This document shows positions 45,065-54,672 of a stretch of DNA of 64,000 nucleotides, in pieces. Location of the stretch: assembly GCA_947503245.1 (NCBI GenBank), contig CANNCV010000002.1:62001-126000 (forward strand), in the 5' to 3' direction. The position numbers were made by a program, and so were the translations under genes. The notes beneath the pieces are model-generated. The model was not told the origin of the DNA and searched no databases. It saw only the letters and a program-made list of their open reading frames with translations. The first letter of the stretch is position 1. Each line of letters starts with the position of its first letter. The stretch comes from an uncultured Sphingomonadaceae bacterium (GTDB lineage: Bacteria > Pseudomonadota > Alphaproteobacteria > Sphingomonadales > Sphingomonadaceae).

Positions 45065-45400
45065 TTATCCATTTTTCGGCTTATGCTCGGCATAACGCAC
45101 AAAGCCCAGTGCAACCATCTCTTCCAACCGCTCTTCCAACAATTGATACACAGATGCTTCCTGCTCTATTACAGCATCCTCATCAGCGCCTTCCAGCTCA
45201 TATGTGTAAAGGCTTGCCAGCCGATCATGGATAGACTGCAGTGTTGCTGCACCTTCTATCAAACAATCGAAGATTTGCGGCGCAGGTTCTATCAAAATAT
45301 GGGTCTGACCAGAAGGGCGATGAAACAGCACATCCATCTCGTCCAGCCTGGTTCTGTGCCAGTTTTCCTGTGGATCAATATTATAATGAGTCGCGGTCAT
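45065..45400 (-). CDS. PqqD-family peptide chaperone of the HPr-rel-A system
   Basis: A 111-residue protein with the winged-helix PqqD/RRE pattern: a strand pair (VLFHRPSGQTHILIEPA), a helix (PQIFDCLIEG) and a C-terminal helical part ending LLEERLEEMVALGFVRY. Such domains bind leader peptides and present them to a modifying enzyme. It matches the PqqD protein that I know to accompany HprK-related kinase A. Two bases separate its stop from the kinase ATG. A stem-loop region of about 45 bases lies between it and the exported protein gene upstream. Confidence 0.82.
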   Translation of the reverse strand: MTATHYNIDPQENWHRTRLDEMDVLFHRPSGQTHILIEPAPQIFDCLIEGAATLQSIHDRLASLYTYELEGADEDAVIEQEASVYQLLEERLEEMVALGFVRYAEHKPKNG

Positions 45401-45424
45401 ACTCTATATCAATCCGATAAAGGA

Positions 45425-45469
45425 CCGCTCATCAGGCTCACAACCTGAAACATGTATAAGTCTGAGCGG
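45425..45469 (-). other. Intercistronic stem-loop between exported protein and PqqD-like genes
   Basis: CCGCTCA/TGAGCGG (7 bp) closes a region with an inner TCAGG-ttgtgag-CCTGA hairpin (45432-45448). It starts one base after the upstream stop codon at 45471. No T-run follows, so it is not a simple terminator. It may protect the upstream mRNA or set the expression ratio of the genes; this is inference. Confidence 0.4.
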
Positions 45470-45470
45470 A

Positions 45471-45899
45471 TTAAAGCTTACGGCCCTGAATGGACGCATA
45501 GCAGGTAAAGCCGCTTTGCCCTGGCTTCAGTCGGCGGATTAAATCGCGATAAGCACGGGGGCCTCTTTGGTGACGCCCTTCCAAAACTTCCTGACCGGTA
45601 AATGTGCGCGGCGGCAAAACTGTTGCACCCGGCGCACCCTGATCAACAATATTGCCATATTGATCAATATATACAGGTCCATCTTGCGGCGAAGGCACCG
45701 TTATCTGACAGTTGATGACAGAATATGCTGTCTGAGCCATGGCAGGGCGAACGCTAACTACAGCAGAGGTAGCCGCAGCGCCAAGGATAAGTGCGCGGCG
45801 GGCAGGCATAGCCAAACCTTTGGAGGTTTTGCCTGTTCCATTATCGCTCTCATCATGGGAAGAAACCTGTTCATGCCCGTTTGAACTGTCTTCGTGCAT
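45471..45899 (-). CDS. Predicted exported protein of the HPr-rel-A cassette (unknown function)
   Basis: A 142-residue protein of no family that I recognise. The N-terminus is long and acidic/polar (MHEDSSNGHEQVSSHDE), then PARRALILGAAATSAVVSV leads to PAMAQ, a twin-Arg- or Sec-like export signal with cleavage near residue 56. The mature part, about 86 residues, starts TAYSVINCQITV and has two cysteines (NCQ and FTCYAS) that may form a disulfide. ATG 45899 is used because GGAG lies 11 bases upstream of it. A further in-frame ATG is at 45926. It is first in the cassette and a candidate substrate of the kinase. Confidence 0.6.
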   Translation of the reverse strand: MHEDSSNGHEQVSSHDESDNGTGKTSKGLAMPARRALILGAAATSAVVSVRPAMAQTAYSVINCQITVPSPQDGPVYIDQYGNIVDQGAPGATVLPPRTFTGQEVLEGRHQRGPRAYRDLIRRLKPGQSGFTCYASIQGRKL

Positions 45900-46102
45900 T
45901 ATATCTATATCTCCAACGCCGCACATACGGCTATAATCACTTTATCCTCTATTATGAGTTGATTAAAAAATCGAGTAAAACCGTATATGCTCAAACCGAT
46001 TGTGCACAAACGGGACAAAAATCTGCACTATCTTAACAGCGATTCTCCTTTTACAATTGGGAAACGCTGCTGCACTGTGAAGTACGTGGCAATTCGGCCC
46101 TA

Positions 46103-47425
46103 ATGAGAGACAAATTGGCTATATTTTTGGACCCTGAAACGCGCCCGATGCGCATGCTTATTGCAAGCGTGATCATTGTTGTTGCGCCTATTTTGGCAAC
46201 AGATATTGTTGGAATAGTGGAGCGTACTGCCATCATCATTGCCGCAGGGCTGGTCGCATTAGCCATCGGATTGGACCAGAAAACGCCCAAAGTACGTAAT
46301 ATGGACGCCAGCGCGCCGATATTGGATGATCAGGAAGAGGAAACGCCAAAAGAGCGGGAAGAGTGGCAAAAGCTCATCAATGGCGTTTCCAATCCTATCT
46401 TGATCGTATCGGATATGACGGTCAGCCAGAGCAATAAGGCCGCGCTGGAAATGTTGGGTGATGCCGTTGATGGCGAAGATGTCCGCCTGGTCATTCGTCA
46501 CCCCACAGCAACCGACATCATATCACGGCATGCCGAACAGCCATTGAGCCGCCCTGTAGAATTGGTGGGCATCGGCGCCCCTGACCAGCGCTGGGAGCTT
46601 AATGTCACATCTTTAGGGCCAGATGACTGTATCGTATATCTTTGGGACCAGTCACGTACCTATGCGATTGAAAAAATGCGCACTGACTTTGTTGCCAATG
46701 TCAGTCATGAATTGCGCACGCCCCTATCCTCTATCATCGGGTTTATCGAAACTCTGGGTGAAGATGGCGTGGGAGATGATGTGCAAACACGCGAACGCTT
46801 CTTGAAAGTGATGGCCGGTGAAGCAACCCGAATGCAGCAGTTAATTGCCGATCTTATTTCTCTCTCGCGCATTGAGGCTGACAAGTTCAAAGCACCTGAG
46901 AACATTGTCTCACTTGAGACGCTTATCCGCGATGTCGAGGGTATTTTTGTCCAGCGCGGCCAAGATAATCTGGTGGCCGATCTGCCCAAAACACCAATGC
47001 ATGTGCGCGGGGATTATTCTCAGCTTTCACAAATGCTGCAAAATCTGGTGACCAACAGTTTTAAATATGGTCGTAAGGAAAGTCCCGTCACCATCAAATT
47101 GCGCAAAAGCCGTAATGGCAATATGGCGCGGTTGACAGTGGCCGATAAAGGCGACGGCATTGATCCAAAACATTTGCCGCGGCTGACAGAGCGCTTCTAC
47201 CGTGTCGATTCGGGCCGTAGCCGCGCCATTGGCGGCACTGGGCTCGGACTTTCCATTGTTAAACATATTGTGCACCGTCATGACGGCCAGCTGGAAATTG
47301 ACAGCACCGTTGGCACAGGAACTAGGATAACGATCTCACTGCCTATTGCGGTCGAAAAACCCGCCATAATAGAGGGCGATAACGTAACAACAGAGGCTGA
47401 ACCCACACAGTCTAAGGCCGTGTGA
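46103..47425 (+). CDS. phoR: Phosphate regulon sensor histidine kinase
   Basis: Membrane sensor kinase (440 aa). Two hydrophobic helices lie in residues about 17-56, followed by a PAS-like region (about 90-190). The phosphoacceptor His202 is in VSHELRTP. The HATPase box is visible as NLVTNSFKYG, DKGDGID and GGTGLGLSIVKHI. The PhoR name rests on the domain order and the position ahead of the pst genes and phoB. The start ATG has only a weak ribosome site. The 176-nt upstream region is divergent from the exported protein gene and shows no RNA gene. Confidence 0.9.
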   Translation: MRDKLAIFLDPETRPMRMLIASVIIVVAPILATDIVGIVERTAIIIAAGLVALAIGLDQKTPKVRNMDASAPILDDQEEETPKEREEWQKLINGVSNPILIVSDMTVSQSNKAALEMLGDAVDGEDVRLVIRHPTATDIISRHAEQPLSRPVELVGIGAPDQRWELNVTSLGPDDCIVYLWDQSRTYAIEKMRTDFVANVSHELRTPLSSIIGFIETLGEDGVGDDVQTRERFLKVMAGEATRMQQLIADLISLSRIEADKFKAPENIVSLETLIRDVEGIFVQRGQDNLVADLPKTPMHVRGDYSQLSQMLQNLVTNSFKYGRKESPVTIKLRKSRNGNMARLTVADKGDGIDPKHLPRLTERFYRVDSGRSRAIGGTGLGLSIVKHIVHRHDGQLEIDSTVGTGTRITISLPIAVEKPAIIEGDNVTTEAEPTQSKAV

Positions 47426-47468
47426 AAGACCTCGCAGAGCAGGTAAAATTCATTAAAATGCAACATAT

Positions 47469-47475
47469 CTGTCAT
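47469..47475 (+). promoter_or_regulatory. Single Pho-box half-site before pstS
   Basis: CTGTCAT is one exact half-site of the PhoB box (CTGTCAT-N4-CTGTCAT). The expected repeat 11 bases away in either direction is not conserved. It lies 71 bases upstream of the pstS ATG. It may be a degenerate or diverged site. Confidence 0.25.
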
Positions 47476-47545
47476 TTTCGATAAACTGGCAGACCCTAAG
47501 CACCCTTGGATTATCTGATCCTCTCACATTTGCGGGTGCTCTTTA

Positions 47546-48589
47546 ATGCGTCTTAATGCGTTTCCATTGCTTATCGTCTGTCTGGCGCTGACCGCTTGTC
47601 AGGATCAAGCAGGCTTGGTCCAAAGCACCAGCCGTGACGAAATCCGCATTGTCGGGTCTTCAACGGTCTTTCCATATGCCAAAGCGGTTGCTGATCAATT
47701 TGCGCAAACAGGCCGCAACCCCTCACCCATATTGGAATCAACCGGCACGGGCGGCGGTATTCAGCTATTTTGCAGCGGTATTGGCGCCAGTTTCCCCGAT
47801 ATCGTTAATGCATCGCGCCGAATGAAAGCGTCAGAACTCAAGCGCTGCAAAGAAAAAGGCGTTGAGGATGTGGTTGAAATTCAGGTGGGCATTGATGGCG
47901 TAGCCTTGGCACAGTCGCGTGAAGGAGCAGATTTGAATGTCAATCTGCCGCAAATCTATCAAGCGATTGCAGCGCAGCCTTATGGCAAGCCCAATGGTAC
48001 TACACTTTGGTCAGATGTTGCCGCCGAATTGCCAGAAACACGACTATATATTTACGGCCCGCCCAAGACGTCTGGCACACGCGAATCCCTTACCGATTTG
48101 ATGATGGAGCCTGGTTGCCTGCAAAACCCGACGATGCAAGCCTTGAAAGAAAGCAACGAAGACCGGGTTGATGACATCTGTACAGATGTCAGGACCGATG
48201 GCGTCTATGTAGAAACCGGCGAAAACGATAATTTGATCATCCAGAAACTGATCAGCAATCCCGGCAGTATCGGCATTTTTGGCTATGGCTATCTGGAGAA
48301 AAACCTTGATAAGGTTCGCGGCGTTAAAGTGAATGGTGTCAATCCGACATATGACACTATTTCATCCGGCGAATATCCCGGCGCGCGGCCGCTCTATATT
48401 TATGTAAAAAAGCGCCATGTTGATATTATCAACGGGCTGGACGAATATATTATGGAGTTTTTGACCGCAGGCACGCGGACCGGCTATCTGTCCGAAGAAG
48501 GGATGATTGCTATGCCGGACCCGCTACGCCAAGTGATGATTGAAAGGCTGCGGACATTGCCGCCATTGTCAATTGAGGCGTTGGAATAG
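47546..48589 (+). CDS. pstS: Phosphate ABC transporter substrate-binding lipoprotein
   Basis: Periplasmic phosphate-binding protein (347 aa) of the high-affinity Pst system. A lipobox LTAC (cysteine about residue 18) anchors it to the membrane. The binding signatures IVGSSTVFPYAKAVADQF and ESTGTGGGIQLFCSGIG lie at about residues 30-75, and a later SGTRESLTDL contributes to the phosphate site. It is the first of the pst genes, 120 nt after phoR. A weak Pho-box half-site precedes it. Confidence 0.94.
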   Translation: MRLNAFPLLIVCLALTACQDQAGLVQSTSRDEIRIVGSSTVFPYAKAVADQFAQTGRNPSPILESTGTGGGIQLFCSGIGASFPDIVNASRRMKASELKRCKEKGVEDVVEIQVGIDGVALAQSREGADLNVNLPQIYQAIAAQPYGKPNGTTLWSDVAAELPETRLYIYGPPKTSGTRESLTDLMMEPGCLQNPTMQALKESNEDRVDDICTDVRTDGVYVETGENDNLIIQKLISNPGSIGIFGYGYLEKNLDKVRGVKVNGVNPTYDTISSGEYPGARPLYIYVKKRHVDIINGLDEYIMEFLTAGTRTGYLSEEGMIAMPDPLRQVMIERLRTLPPLSIEALE

Positions 48590-48663
48590 TAAGCAAGCAC
48601 ATGATTTATATCATCTCTATGCTGCACCATATGCCTGCTCGGCTATTCTGAAGGAAATACCGT

Positions 48664-50043
48664 TTGTCTCCCTTTACCCTTTTATTCCTTGTTGTTGCGC
48701 TGGGCCTTATTGGCTGGCTGTTTGGCCGGGCAAAAGCCAATCGCTTTGTCGCGCAGGGCAAACACAGCTTTAATTCGCTGCCCAATTATCATGGCTGGTA
48801 TATGGCCCTTTGGGCAGTGATCCCCGTCGCCATATTTGCATTTATCTGGTCCAGCGTATCGCCAGCGGTGATTACCAACACAGTCTTGGCTGATCCACTT
48901 GCCGCCAATCTGCCAGATGACAGTTTTGAGCGTGCCGCTATATTGGCCGAAGCACGGGCTTTGGGTACCGGCCAGCAGACACAGGCTTTCAAACCTGAGG
49001 CAGAGACACTCGCTCCCTTATACGGCGCAGCAACCCAATATTATCAATGGATAGGCATTGCAGCATCATTGCTGCTTGGCTTTGCGGGAGCGGCCTTTGC
49101 TTTCACCCGCATTCGCCCGGATTTTCGCGCGCGCAACAAAGTAGAGCGCGTGGTCATGATGACCCTGTTGATCGCGTCGCTGATCGCGATTTTGGCGACT
49201 GTCGGTATTTTCGCGTCATTGATCTTCGAGTCTATACGGTTTTTCAATATGGTCTCGCCCTTTGAATTCCTGTTTGGCACACAGTGGAACCCTAGCAGCG
49301 AAGTGAATGAGGCCGGCACTGCGGATGGATTTGGCGCTATTCCGCTCTTTTGGGGCACGGCCTTTATCGGCGCCATCATTGCCATGCTGGTTGCGATACC
49401 TTTTGGCCTGATGACCGCTGTATATCTAACCCAATATGCGGCTCCTGCAGTCCGCCGCTGGGTCAAGCCCATCCTGGAGATTCTCGCAGGAGTGCCGACC
49501 GTGGTCTATGGCTATTTTGCCGCATTGACCGTAGCACCCGCGTTGCGCGAATTTGCAGTGATGATCGGCATTACCAATGCGTCTGCCGAATCCGCTTTGG
49601 CCGCAGGTCTGGTCATGGGGGTTATGATCATTCCCTTTGTGTCATCCATGGCCGATGACAGCATAGCCGCTGTGCCAAGCGCGATGAGTGATGGATCACT
49701 CGCAATGGGCGCCACCAATAGTGAGACCATCAAAAAAGTGCTCGTTCCCGCCGCATTGCCCGGCGTTGTTGGCGGTGTATTGCTCGCGGTAAGCCGGGCC
49801 ATTGGTGAAACCATGATTGTGGTAATGGCAGCTGGTTATGCGGCCAATCTGACTGCCAACCCATTTGACAGCATTACCACTGTCACCGTGCAGATTGTCC
49901 AATTGCTCACCGGCGATTCGGACTTTAACTCGCCCATGACATTGGCAGCCTTTGCCTTGGGTCTGGTTTTGTTTTTTGTAACTTTGTTCCTCAACATCGT
50001 CGCATTGCAGATCGTGAAGAGATATCGGGAAAGCTATGAGTGA
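48664..50043 (+). CDS. pstC: Phosphate ABC transporter permease PstC
   Basis: Inner-membrane permease (459 aa). Two N-terminal helices and an unusually long region, including a soluble stretch around residues 75-120, precede the standard permease domain, with the transporter EAA-like loop (ALAMGATNSETIKKVLVP) near residue 350. Starts at TTG 48664, supported by AAGGA eight bases upstream. It overlaps pstA by eight bases. The extra N-terminal region distinguishes it from the approximately 320-residue enterobacterial form. Confidence 0.93.
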   Translation: MSPFTLLFLVVALGLIGWLFGRAKANRFVAQGKHSFNSLPNYHGWYMALWAVIPVAIFAFIWSSVSPAVITNTVLADPLAANLPDDSFERAAILAEARALGTGQQTQAFKPEAETLAPLYGAATQYYQWIGIAASLLLGFAGAAFAFTRIRPDFRARNKVERVVMMTLLIASLIAILATVGIFASLIFESIRFFNMVSPFEFLFGTQWNPSSEVNEAGTADGFGAIPLFWGTAFIGAIIAMLVAIPFGLMTAVYLTQYAAPAVRRWVKPILEILAGVPTVVYGYFAALTVAPALREFAVMIGITNASAESALAAGLVMGVMIIPFVSSMADDSIAAVPSAMSDGSLAMGATNSETIKKVLVPAALPGVVGGVLLAVSRAIGETMIVVMAAGYAANLTANPFDSITTVTVQIVQLLTGDSDFNSPMTLAAFALGLVLFFVTLFLNIVALQIVKRYRESYE

Positions 50044-51328
50044 GACCATGACAGCGACCACGGCGGGTTCTGGCACCTTGTACAGCACCAAGACCGACTG
50101 GAAAAGCGATGCCATGCGCAAGCGTATCAAGAAGCGCTATGCGGCAGAAACCCGCTTTCGCTTTTTGGGGCTGGCTGCGATCATTATTTCCTGCGCGTTT
50201 CTGGTCTTTCTCCTCGCGGTTATGATCGGCAATGGAGCAAAGGGCTTTGAACGGACAGAGGTTGCTCTGCCCGTTGATCTTGCAGCCATTTCTGGCAATG
50301 CCAAACCAGAGGATTTCACTGGTGAGGCAGGTGATGCTGCCTTGGCATCATTGGAATTGCGACAGGCCGTAGAGACAGCAATTATCGATGAATATGGCGA
50401 AAAGGGCCGCAAAATCTTTGGCCGCTCGGTGTGGACCGAAGTGCGCAGTGCCATTATGAGCAACCCTGACATTATCAATGAGAAGAACACGATCTGGGTT
50501 TCATCATCTTCTCCGCTTGATCGACTCAACAAGGGTGATGATGTTCCGGAACTGGCCGAGCAATATCAGATATTGCAGTCATCAGACAAAATCCGCTCGG
50601 TCTTCAACATCCCATTTCTGACCAAATCAGACGGTGTTGACCCGGCCTTGGTGGGCATTTGGGGCGCGCTTAAAGGCTCTTTGATGACCATGTTGGTGAC
50701 CTTGATGCTCGCCTTCCCCGTTGGCGTTCTGGCGGCGGTATATCTCGAAGAATATGCGCCGCGCAATCGCTGGACCGATTTGATTGAGGTATCGATCAAC
50801 AATCTTGCAGCCGTACCCTCCATCATTTTTGGGCTATTGGGACTTGTTATCTTTTTGAACTGGATGGCCCTACCTCGCTCCTCGGCCTTAGTGGGTGGTT
50901 TGACTTTGGCTCTGATGACTATGCCGGTGATCGTGATTGCAGGGCGAAACGCTGTCAAAGCCGTTCCGCCATCAATTCGCGAAGCGGCTTTGGGTATTGG
51001 TGCCAGCAAGGTTCAAGTGATTTTTCATCATGTCCTGCCCCTCGCCATTCCCGGTATTATGACCGGTACAATTATCGGCATGGCCCGCGCGCTTGGCGAA
51101 ACTGCGCCCCTTCTGATGATCGGCATGCGTGCATTTACCGCAACTCCGCCGGGCGACCTATCAGACCCGTCCACCGTTTTGCCGGTGCAGATATTCCTCT
51201 GGTCAGACGAGATTAACCGCGGATTTGTTGAGAAAACATCCGCAGCGATCATCATATTGCTGATCTTCCTGCTCACCATGAACGCGCTGGCAATCTATCT
51301 GCGCAACCGATTTGAAACGAGATGGTAA
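50036..51328 (+). CDS. pstA: Phosphate ABC transporter permease PstA with N-terminal DUF3333-type region
   Basis: Second inner-membrane permease (430 aa). The first roughly 190 residues ([20 protein letters not shown], then a hydrophobic helix and a long extracytoplasmic stretch) match the DUF3333 extension. The permease part starts near residue 210 with the coupling loop [20 protein letters not shown]. Starts inside pstC (8-nt overlap) and overlaps pstB by seven bases. The extracytoplasmic part of PstC and PstA together may form an accessory module. Confidence 0.93.
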   Translation: MSETMTATTAGSGTLYSTKTDWKSDAMRKRIKKRYAAETRFRFLGLAAIIISCAFLVFLLAVMIGNGAKGFERTEVALPVDLAAISGNAKPEDFTGEAGDAALASLELRQAVETAIIDEYGEKGRKIFGRSVWTEVRSAIMSNPDIINEKNTIWVSSSSPLDRLNKGDDVPELAEQYQILQSSDKIRSVFNIPFLTKSDGVDPALVGIWGALKGSLMTMLVTLMLAFPVGVLAAVYLEEYAPRNRWTDLIEVSINNLAAVPSIIFGLLGLVIFLNWMALPRSSALVGGLTLALMTMPVIVIAGRNAVKAVPPSIREAALGIGASKVQVIFHHVLPLAIPGIMTGTIIGMARALGETAPLLMIGMRAFTATPPGDLSDPSTVLPVQIFLWSDEINRGFVEKTSAAIIILLIFLLTMNALAIYLRNRFETRW

Positions 51329-52116
51329 ACACAAGCATGACCCAGAATACAGTCCAGCCTGACCCCAAAATGACGGCGCGAGATATTGAGGTTTTCTATG
51401 GCCAGAAGAAAGCCATTAACGGTGTTTCCATCGATATCGACATGGAAAATGTGACGGCATTTATTGGCCCGTCAGGCTGTGGGAAATCAACCTTTTTGCG
51501 CACATTAAACCGCATGAATGATACTATCCCTTCTGCACGCGTCAAAGGGACTATCATGCTGGATGGGGAAGATATTTATTCCTCCAGCATGGATGTGGTA
51601 CAATTGCGCGCCCGTGTCGGCATGGTTTTCCAGAAACCCAATCCTTTCCCCAAATCCATATATGACAATATCGCCTATGGCCCGCGCATTCATGGGCTTG
51701 CATCTGATAAGGAGGAACTGGATCAAATTGTTGAGAAATCACTGCAAAGAGCAGGCCTGTGGAATGAGGTTAAAGACCGCCTGAGCGAGAGCGGCACTGC
51801 GCTTTCCGGCGGTCAACAGCAGCGCCTATGTATCGCACGAGCGATTGCCGTCGATCCTGAAGTCATATTGATGGACGAGCCATGTTCGGCTCTTGACCCA
51901 ATCGCAACGGCAAAAATCGAAGAGCTGATCCATGAACTGCGCGGCAAATATGCCATTGTTATCGTTACGCATAATATGCAGCAGGCCGCCCGTGTTTCAC
52001 AGCGTACCGCCTTTTTCCATCTGGGCGATATGGTGGAATATGGCGAGACTTCGGAAATGTTCACCAACCCGCAACAGGAAAAGACCCGCGACTATATTAC
52101 CGGTCGCTATGGCTAA
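51322..52116 (+). CDS. pstB: Phosphate ABC transporter ATP-binding protein
   Basis: ATPase subunit (264 aa). Walker A is GPSGCGKS (residues 49-56), the signature [16 protein letters not shown] and Walker [14 protein letters not shown] follow, and the switch His is in [13 protein letters not shown]. Its ATG overlaps pstA by seven bases; a second ATG at 51337 is possible. It powers phosphate import and helps signal phosphate status to PhoR via PhoU. Confidence 0.96.
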   Translation: MVNTSMTQNTVQPDPKMTARDIEVFYGQKKAINGVSIDIDMENVTAFIGPSGCGKSTFLRTLNRMNDTIPSARVKGTIMLDGEDIYSSSMDVVQLRARVGMVFQKPNPFPKSIYDNIAYGPRIHGLASDKEELDQIVEKSLQRAGLWNEVKDRLSESGTALSGGQQQRLCIARAIAVDPEVILMDEPCSALDPIATAKIEELIHELRGKYAIVIVTHNMQQAARVSQRTAFFHLGDMVEYGETSEMFTNPQQEKTRDYITGRYG

Positions 52117-52143
52117 TGGGGCAGCAAAAGACCATATAAGATT

Positions 52144-52854
52144 ATGATGACACCCAATACCACCAAACATACGGTTAAAGCGTTTGATAGCGACATTGTG
52201 CGCCTGCGCGGCCTTGTGGCTGAAATCGGTGGCCGGGCAGAACTGGCCATCACCGATGCGATGACGGCGCTGCTGAGGAATGACAAGGCTCTGGCATCCA
52301 CGACCATTATCAAGGATAAAGAGATTGATGATCTCGAGCGGCAAATCGACCGCTTGGTCATTCAAACCATGGCATTGCGCGCACCCATGGCAGATGATCT
52401 GCGTGTGCTTGTTTCCACATTGAAAATCGCCAATAAGATTGAGCGTATTGGCGATTACGCCAAAAACATCGCAAAACGCGTGCCCTTGCTGGACGATATT
52501 GACTGGGCAGAGACAGCCGATGGCTTGGAGCCCATGTCAAAGGCGGCAATCCGCTTGGTCAGCGATGCACTCAACGCCTATGCGCAGCGCGATGCCGATC
52601 TTGCGATGCAGGTGTGCAATCGCGATAAGCTGGTGGATGATTATTATAGCGCCGTTTTCAGAGGCCTTGTTGACCAAATGATCGCCACGCCAGATCATGT
52701 TAATTCTGGTGTGCACCTTATGTTTATCGCCAAGAATATTGAGCGTATTGGCGATCATGCAACAAATATCGCCGAAATGGTGTATTTTGCGATAACTGGC
52801 CGGGCCATTATCGACCGGGATCGCGGCAGTGACCCCCTAGATATGACTGACTGA
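52144..52854 (+). CDS. phoU: Phosphate signalling complex protein PhoU
   Basis: Negative regulator of PhoR signalling (236 aa) made of two three-helix repeats. The metal-binding motifs of each repeat are visible as KIANKIERIGDYAKNIAKR at about residues 97-115 and FIAKNIERIGDHATNIAEM near residues 197-215. It lies 27 bases after pstB in the usual order. It also tempers Pst transport in related bacteria. Confidence 0.95.
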   Translation: MMTPNTTKHTVKAFDSDIVRLRGLVAEIGGRAELAITDAMTALLRNDKALASTTIIKDKEIDDLERQIDRLVIQTMALRAPMADDLRVLVSTLKIANKIERIGDYAKNIAKRVPLLDDIDWAETADGLEPMSKAAIRLVSDALNAYAQRDADLAMQVCNRDKLVDDYYSAVFRGLVDQMIATPDHVNSGVHLMFIAKNIERIGDHATNIAEMVYFAITGRAIIDRDRGSDPLDMTD

Positions 52855-52882
52855 TTTGAAGACCTATTGATTGGAATAAGCT

Positions 52883-53581
52883 ATGTCGAAACCGCATATA
52901 TTACTGGTCGAAGATGATGTTGCGCTTGCTGAACTTATCACCTTCCATTTCGAAAAGCAGGATTTTCGCATCAGCCAAACCCCCGATGGCGAAGAAGCTT
53001 TGTTGATCGTTACTGAGCAACAGCCTGATATTGTGGTGCTTGACTGGATGATTGATAATCTGTCCGGTATTGAAGTATGCCGCCGCCTGCGCCGGAATAA
53101 TGAAACAGCCAATATTCCCATCATCATGATGTCAGCGCGCGGCGAAGAAGAAGACCGCATACGTGGTCTGGATATCGGCGCCGACGACTATCTCACCAAG
53201 CCATTTTCACCGCGCGAACTCATCGCCCGCGTTAATGCTGTCCTCCGCAGGATGCGTCCTGCTTTGGCGGGTGGTACATTGGTTTATGCCGATATTGAAA
53301 TGGATACGGTGGGCTATAAGGTCAAACGTGGCGGTAAGACCGTTCCCTTGGGCCCTACAGAATTTCGATTGTTGCGCCACTTTCTTGAGCACCCTGGTTG
53401 GGTGTTTTCACGCGAAAGGCTCCTCGATGCCGTTTGGGGCAATGATAGTGACATAGAAATTCGCACTATTGATGTGCATATCCGGCGGCTTAGAAAAGCC
53501 ATCAACGCAAATGGCAAATCCGACATAATCCGTACCGTCCGTTCGGCAGGTTACGCTTTGGATAGCGAAGCCGTTGGCTAA
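52883..53581 (+). CDS. phoB: Phosphate regulon response regulator PhoB
   Basis: OmpR-type regulator (232 aa). The receiver domain has the phosphoacceptor Asp54 in VVLDWMIDN and the conserved lysine in DYLTKPF. The winged-helix DNA-binding domain covers the C-terminal roughly 100 residues (LGPTEFRLLRHFLEHPG and TIDVHIRRLRKAI). The PhoB name rests on its position after phoU and the phoR gene upstream. It activates pst genes under phosphate limitation in related species. Confidence 0.93.
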   Translation: MSKPHILLVEDDVALAELITFHFEKQDFRISQTPDGEEALLIVTEQQPDIVVLDWMIDNLSGIEVCRRLRRNNETANIPIIMMSARGEEEDRIRGLDIGADDYLTKPFSPRELIARVNAVLRRMRPALAGGTLVYADIEMDTVGYKVKRGGKTVPLGPTEFRLLRHFLEHPGWVFSRERLLDAVWGNDSDIEIRTIDVHIRRLRKAINANGKSDIIRTVRSAGYALDSEAVG

Positions 53582-53730
53582 GTTTTGGCAATAAATGCCT
53601 CGAAAATTGCTAAAAAACCTAACGGTTCCGGCTTGACAAAATCGCGGCTGGGCGTGATTGCCAGCGCAAATTCCCTATAAAGGCTTCGACAGAGGCCGTA
53701 TATTCAAGCTGTTTCGCAAAGGAGAGAATA

Positions 53731-54627
53731 ATGACCATTAGTTTTGCAGATAAAGTGGCAATCGTAACAGGAGCTGGTGGCGGCCTTGGCCGGTCATATG
53801 CACTTGAGCTGGCCCGTCGCGGCGCGAAAGTGGTGGTCAATGATCTGGGTGGAAGCCGTGATGGCACGGGCGCATCTGACGCGGCAGCCAAAGTCGTTGA
53901 AGAAATTGAAGCTGCTGGCGGCGTCGCTATGGCCAATGGCGGTTCGGTGACCGACTTTGCGCAAATGGAAGAGATGGTTGCCAAAGCCAAAGAAAAATGG
54001 GGCGGCGTTCATATCCTGATCAACAATGCCGGCGTTTTGCGTGATAAAAGCTTCGTAAAAATGGACCCACAGGATTTCACCTTCGTTGTAGACGTTCATC
54101 TCAATGGCTCAGGCAATGCGACAAAAGCCGTTTGGGAAACCATGCGCGAACAAAATTATGGTCGTATCTTAATGACCGCATCATCAACCGGCCTTTATGG
54201 CAATTTTGGCCAAGCCAATTATGGTGCCGCCAAGCTGGGTCTAGCGGGTCTCACTAAGACGCTATATCTTGAAGGCGCAAAATATAATATCAAAGTCAAC
54301 ACATTAGCACCTGTTGCTGGCACACGCATGACCGAAGATATTTTCCCGCCAGAAGCGTTTAAGGCATTTACGCCGGACAATGTTACCCCTGCGGCACTGT
54401 ATCTGGTCAGCGAAGACTCACCGACCAATATGATTATTGGCGCTGGCGCCGGCGCATATCACGCAGCCTATGTGACCATGACACCTGGCGTAGCATTGCC
54501 GGAAAATGAGCGGACCGTCGAAGGCGTAGCAGCGGCATTTGACCGCATCGCAGATCGCACCGGCGAGATTGTTCCGCAATCAGGTTCGGAACAATCCATG
54601 GCAATTATGAAGCTGCTGCAATCCTAA
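53731..54627 (+). CDS. SDR family oxidoreductase (MFE-2-like (3R)-hydroxyacyl-CoA dehydrogenase domain)
   Basis: A 298-residue short-chain dehydrogenase. The cofactor motif TGAGGGLG is at residues 13-20, NNAG at 98-101, and the catalytic Ser151, Tyr164 and Lys168 are in the SST and YGAAK stretches. The internal NDLGGSRDGTG insert and FDRIADRTGEIV are features of the dehydrogenase domain of peroxisomal multifunctional enzyme 2, suggesting a role in beta-oxidation of fatty or sterol side chains. AAGGAGAG precedes the ATG. It is a free-standing domain. Convergent with the DUF2794 gene. Confidence 0.87.
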   Translation: MTISFADKVAIVTGAGGGLGRSYALELARRGAKVVVNDLGGSRDGTGASDAAAKVVEEIEAAGGVAMANGGSVTDFAQMEEMVAKAKEKWGGVHILINNAGVLRDKSFVKMDPQDFTFVVDVHLNGSGNATKAVWETMREQNYGRILMTASSTGLYGNFGQANYGAAKLGLAGLTKTLYLEGAKYNIKVNTLAPVAGTRMTEDIFPPEAFKAFTPDNVTPAALYLVSEDSPTNMIIGAGAGAYHAAYVTMTPGVALPENERTVEGVAAAFDRIADRTGEIVPQSGSEQSMAIMKLLQS

Positions 54628-54672
54628 GTAGCTTTTGTAAAAAGATCGGGCTGGTTGACGAAATGATGGGTT

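Noticed and set aside
53582-53730. sigma-70 promoter from TTGACA at about 53633 to TATAAA at about 53674
   Set aside because: The two boxes are over 30 bases apart, too far for a normal spacer; no promoter is claimed for the SDR gene.
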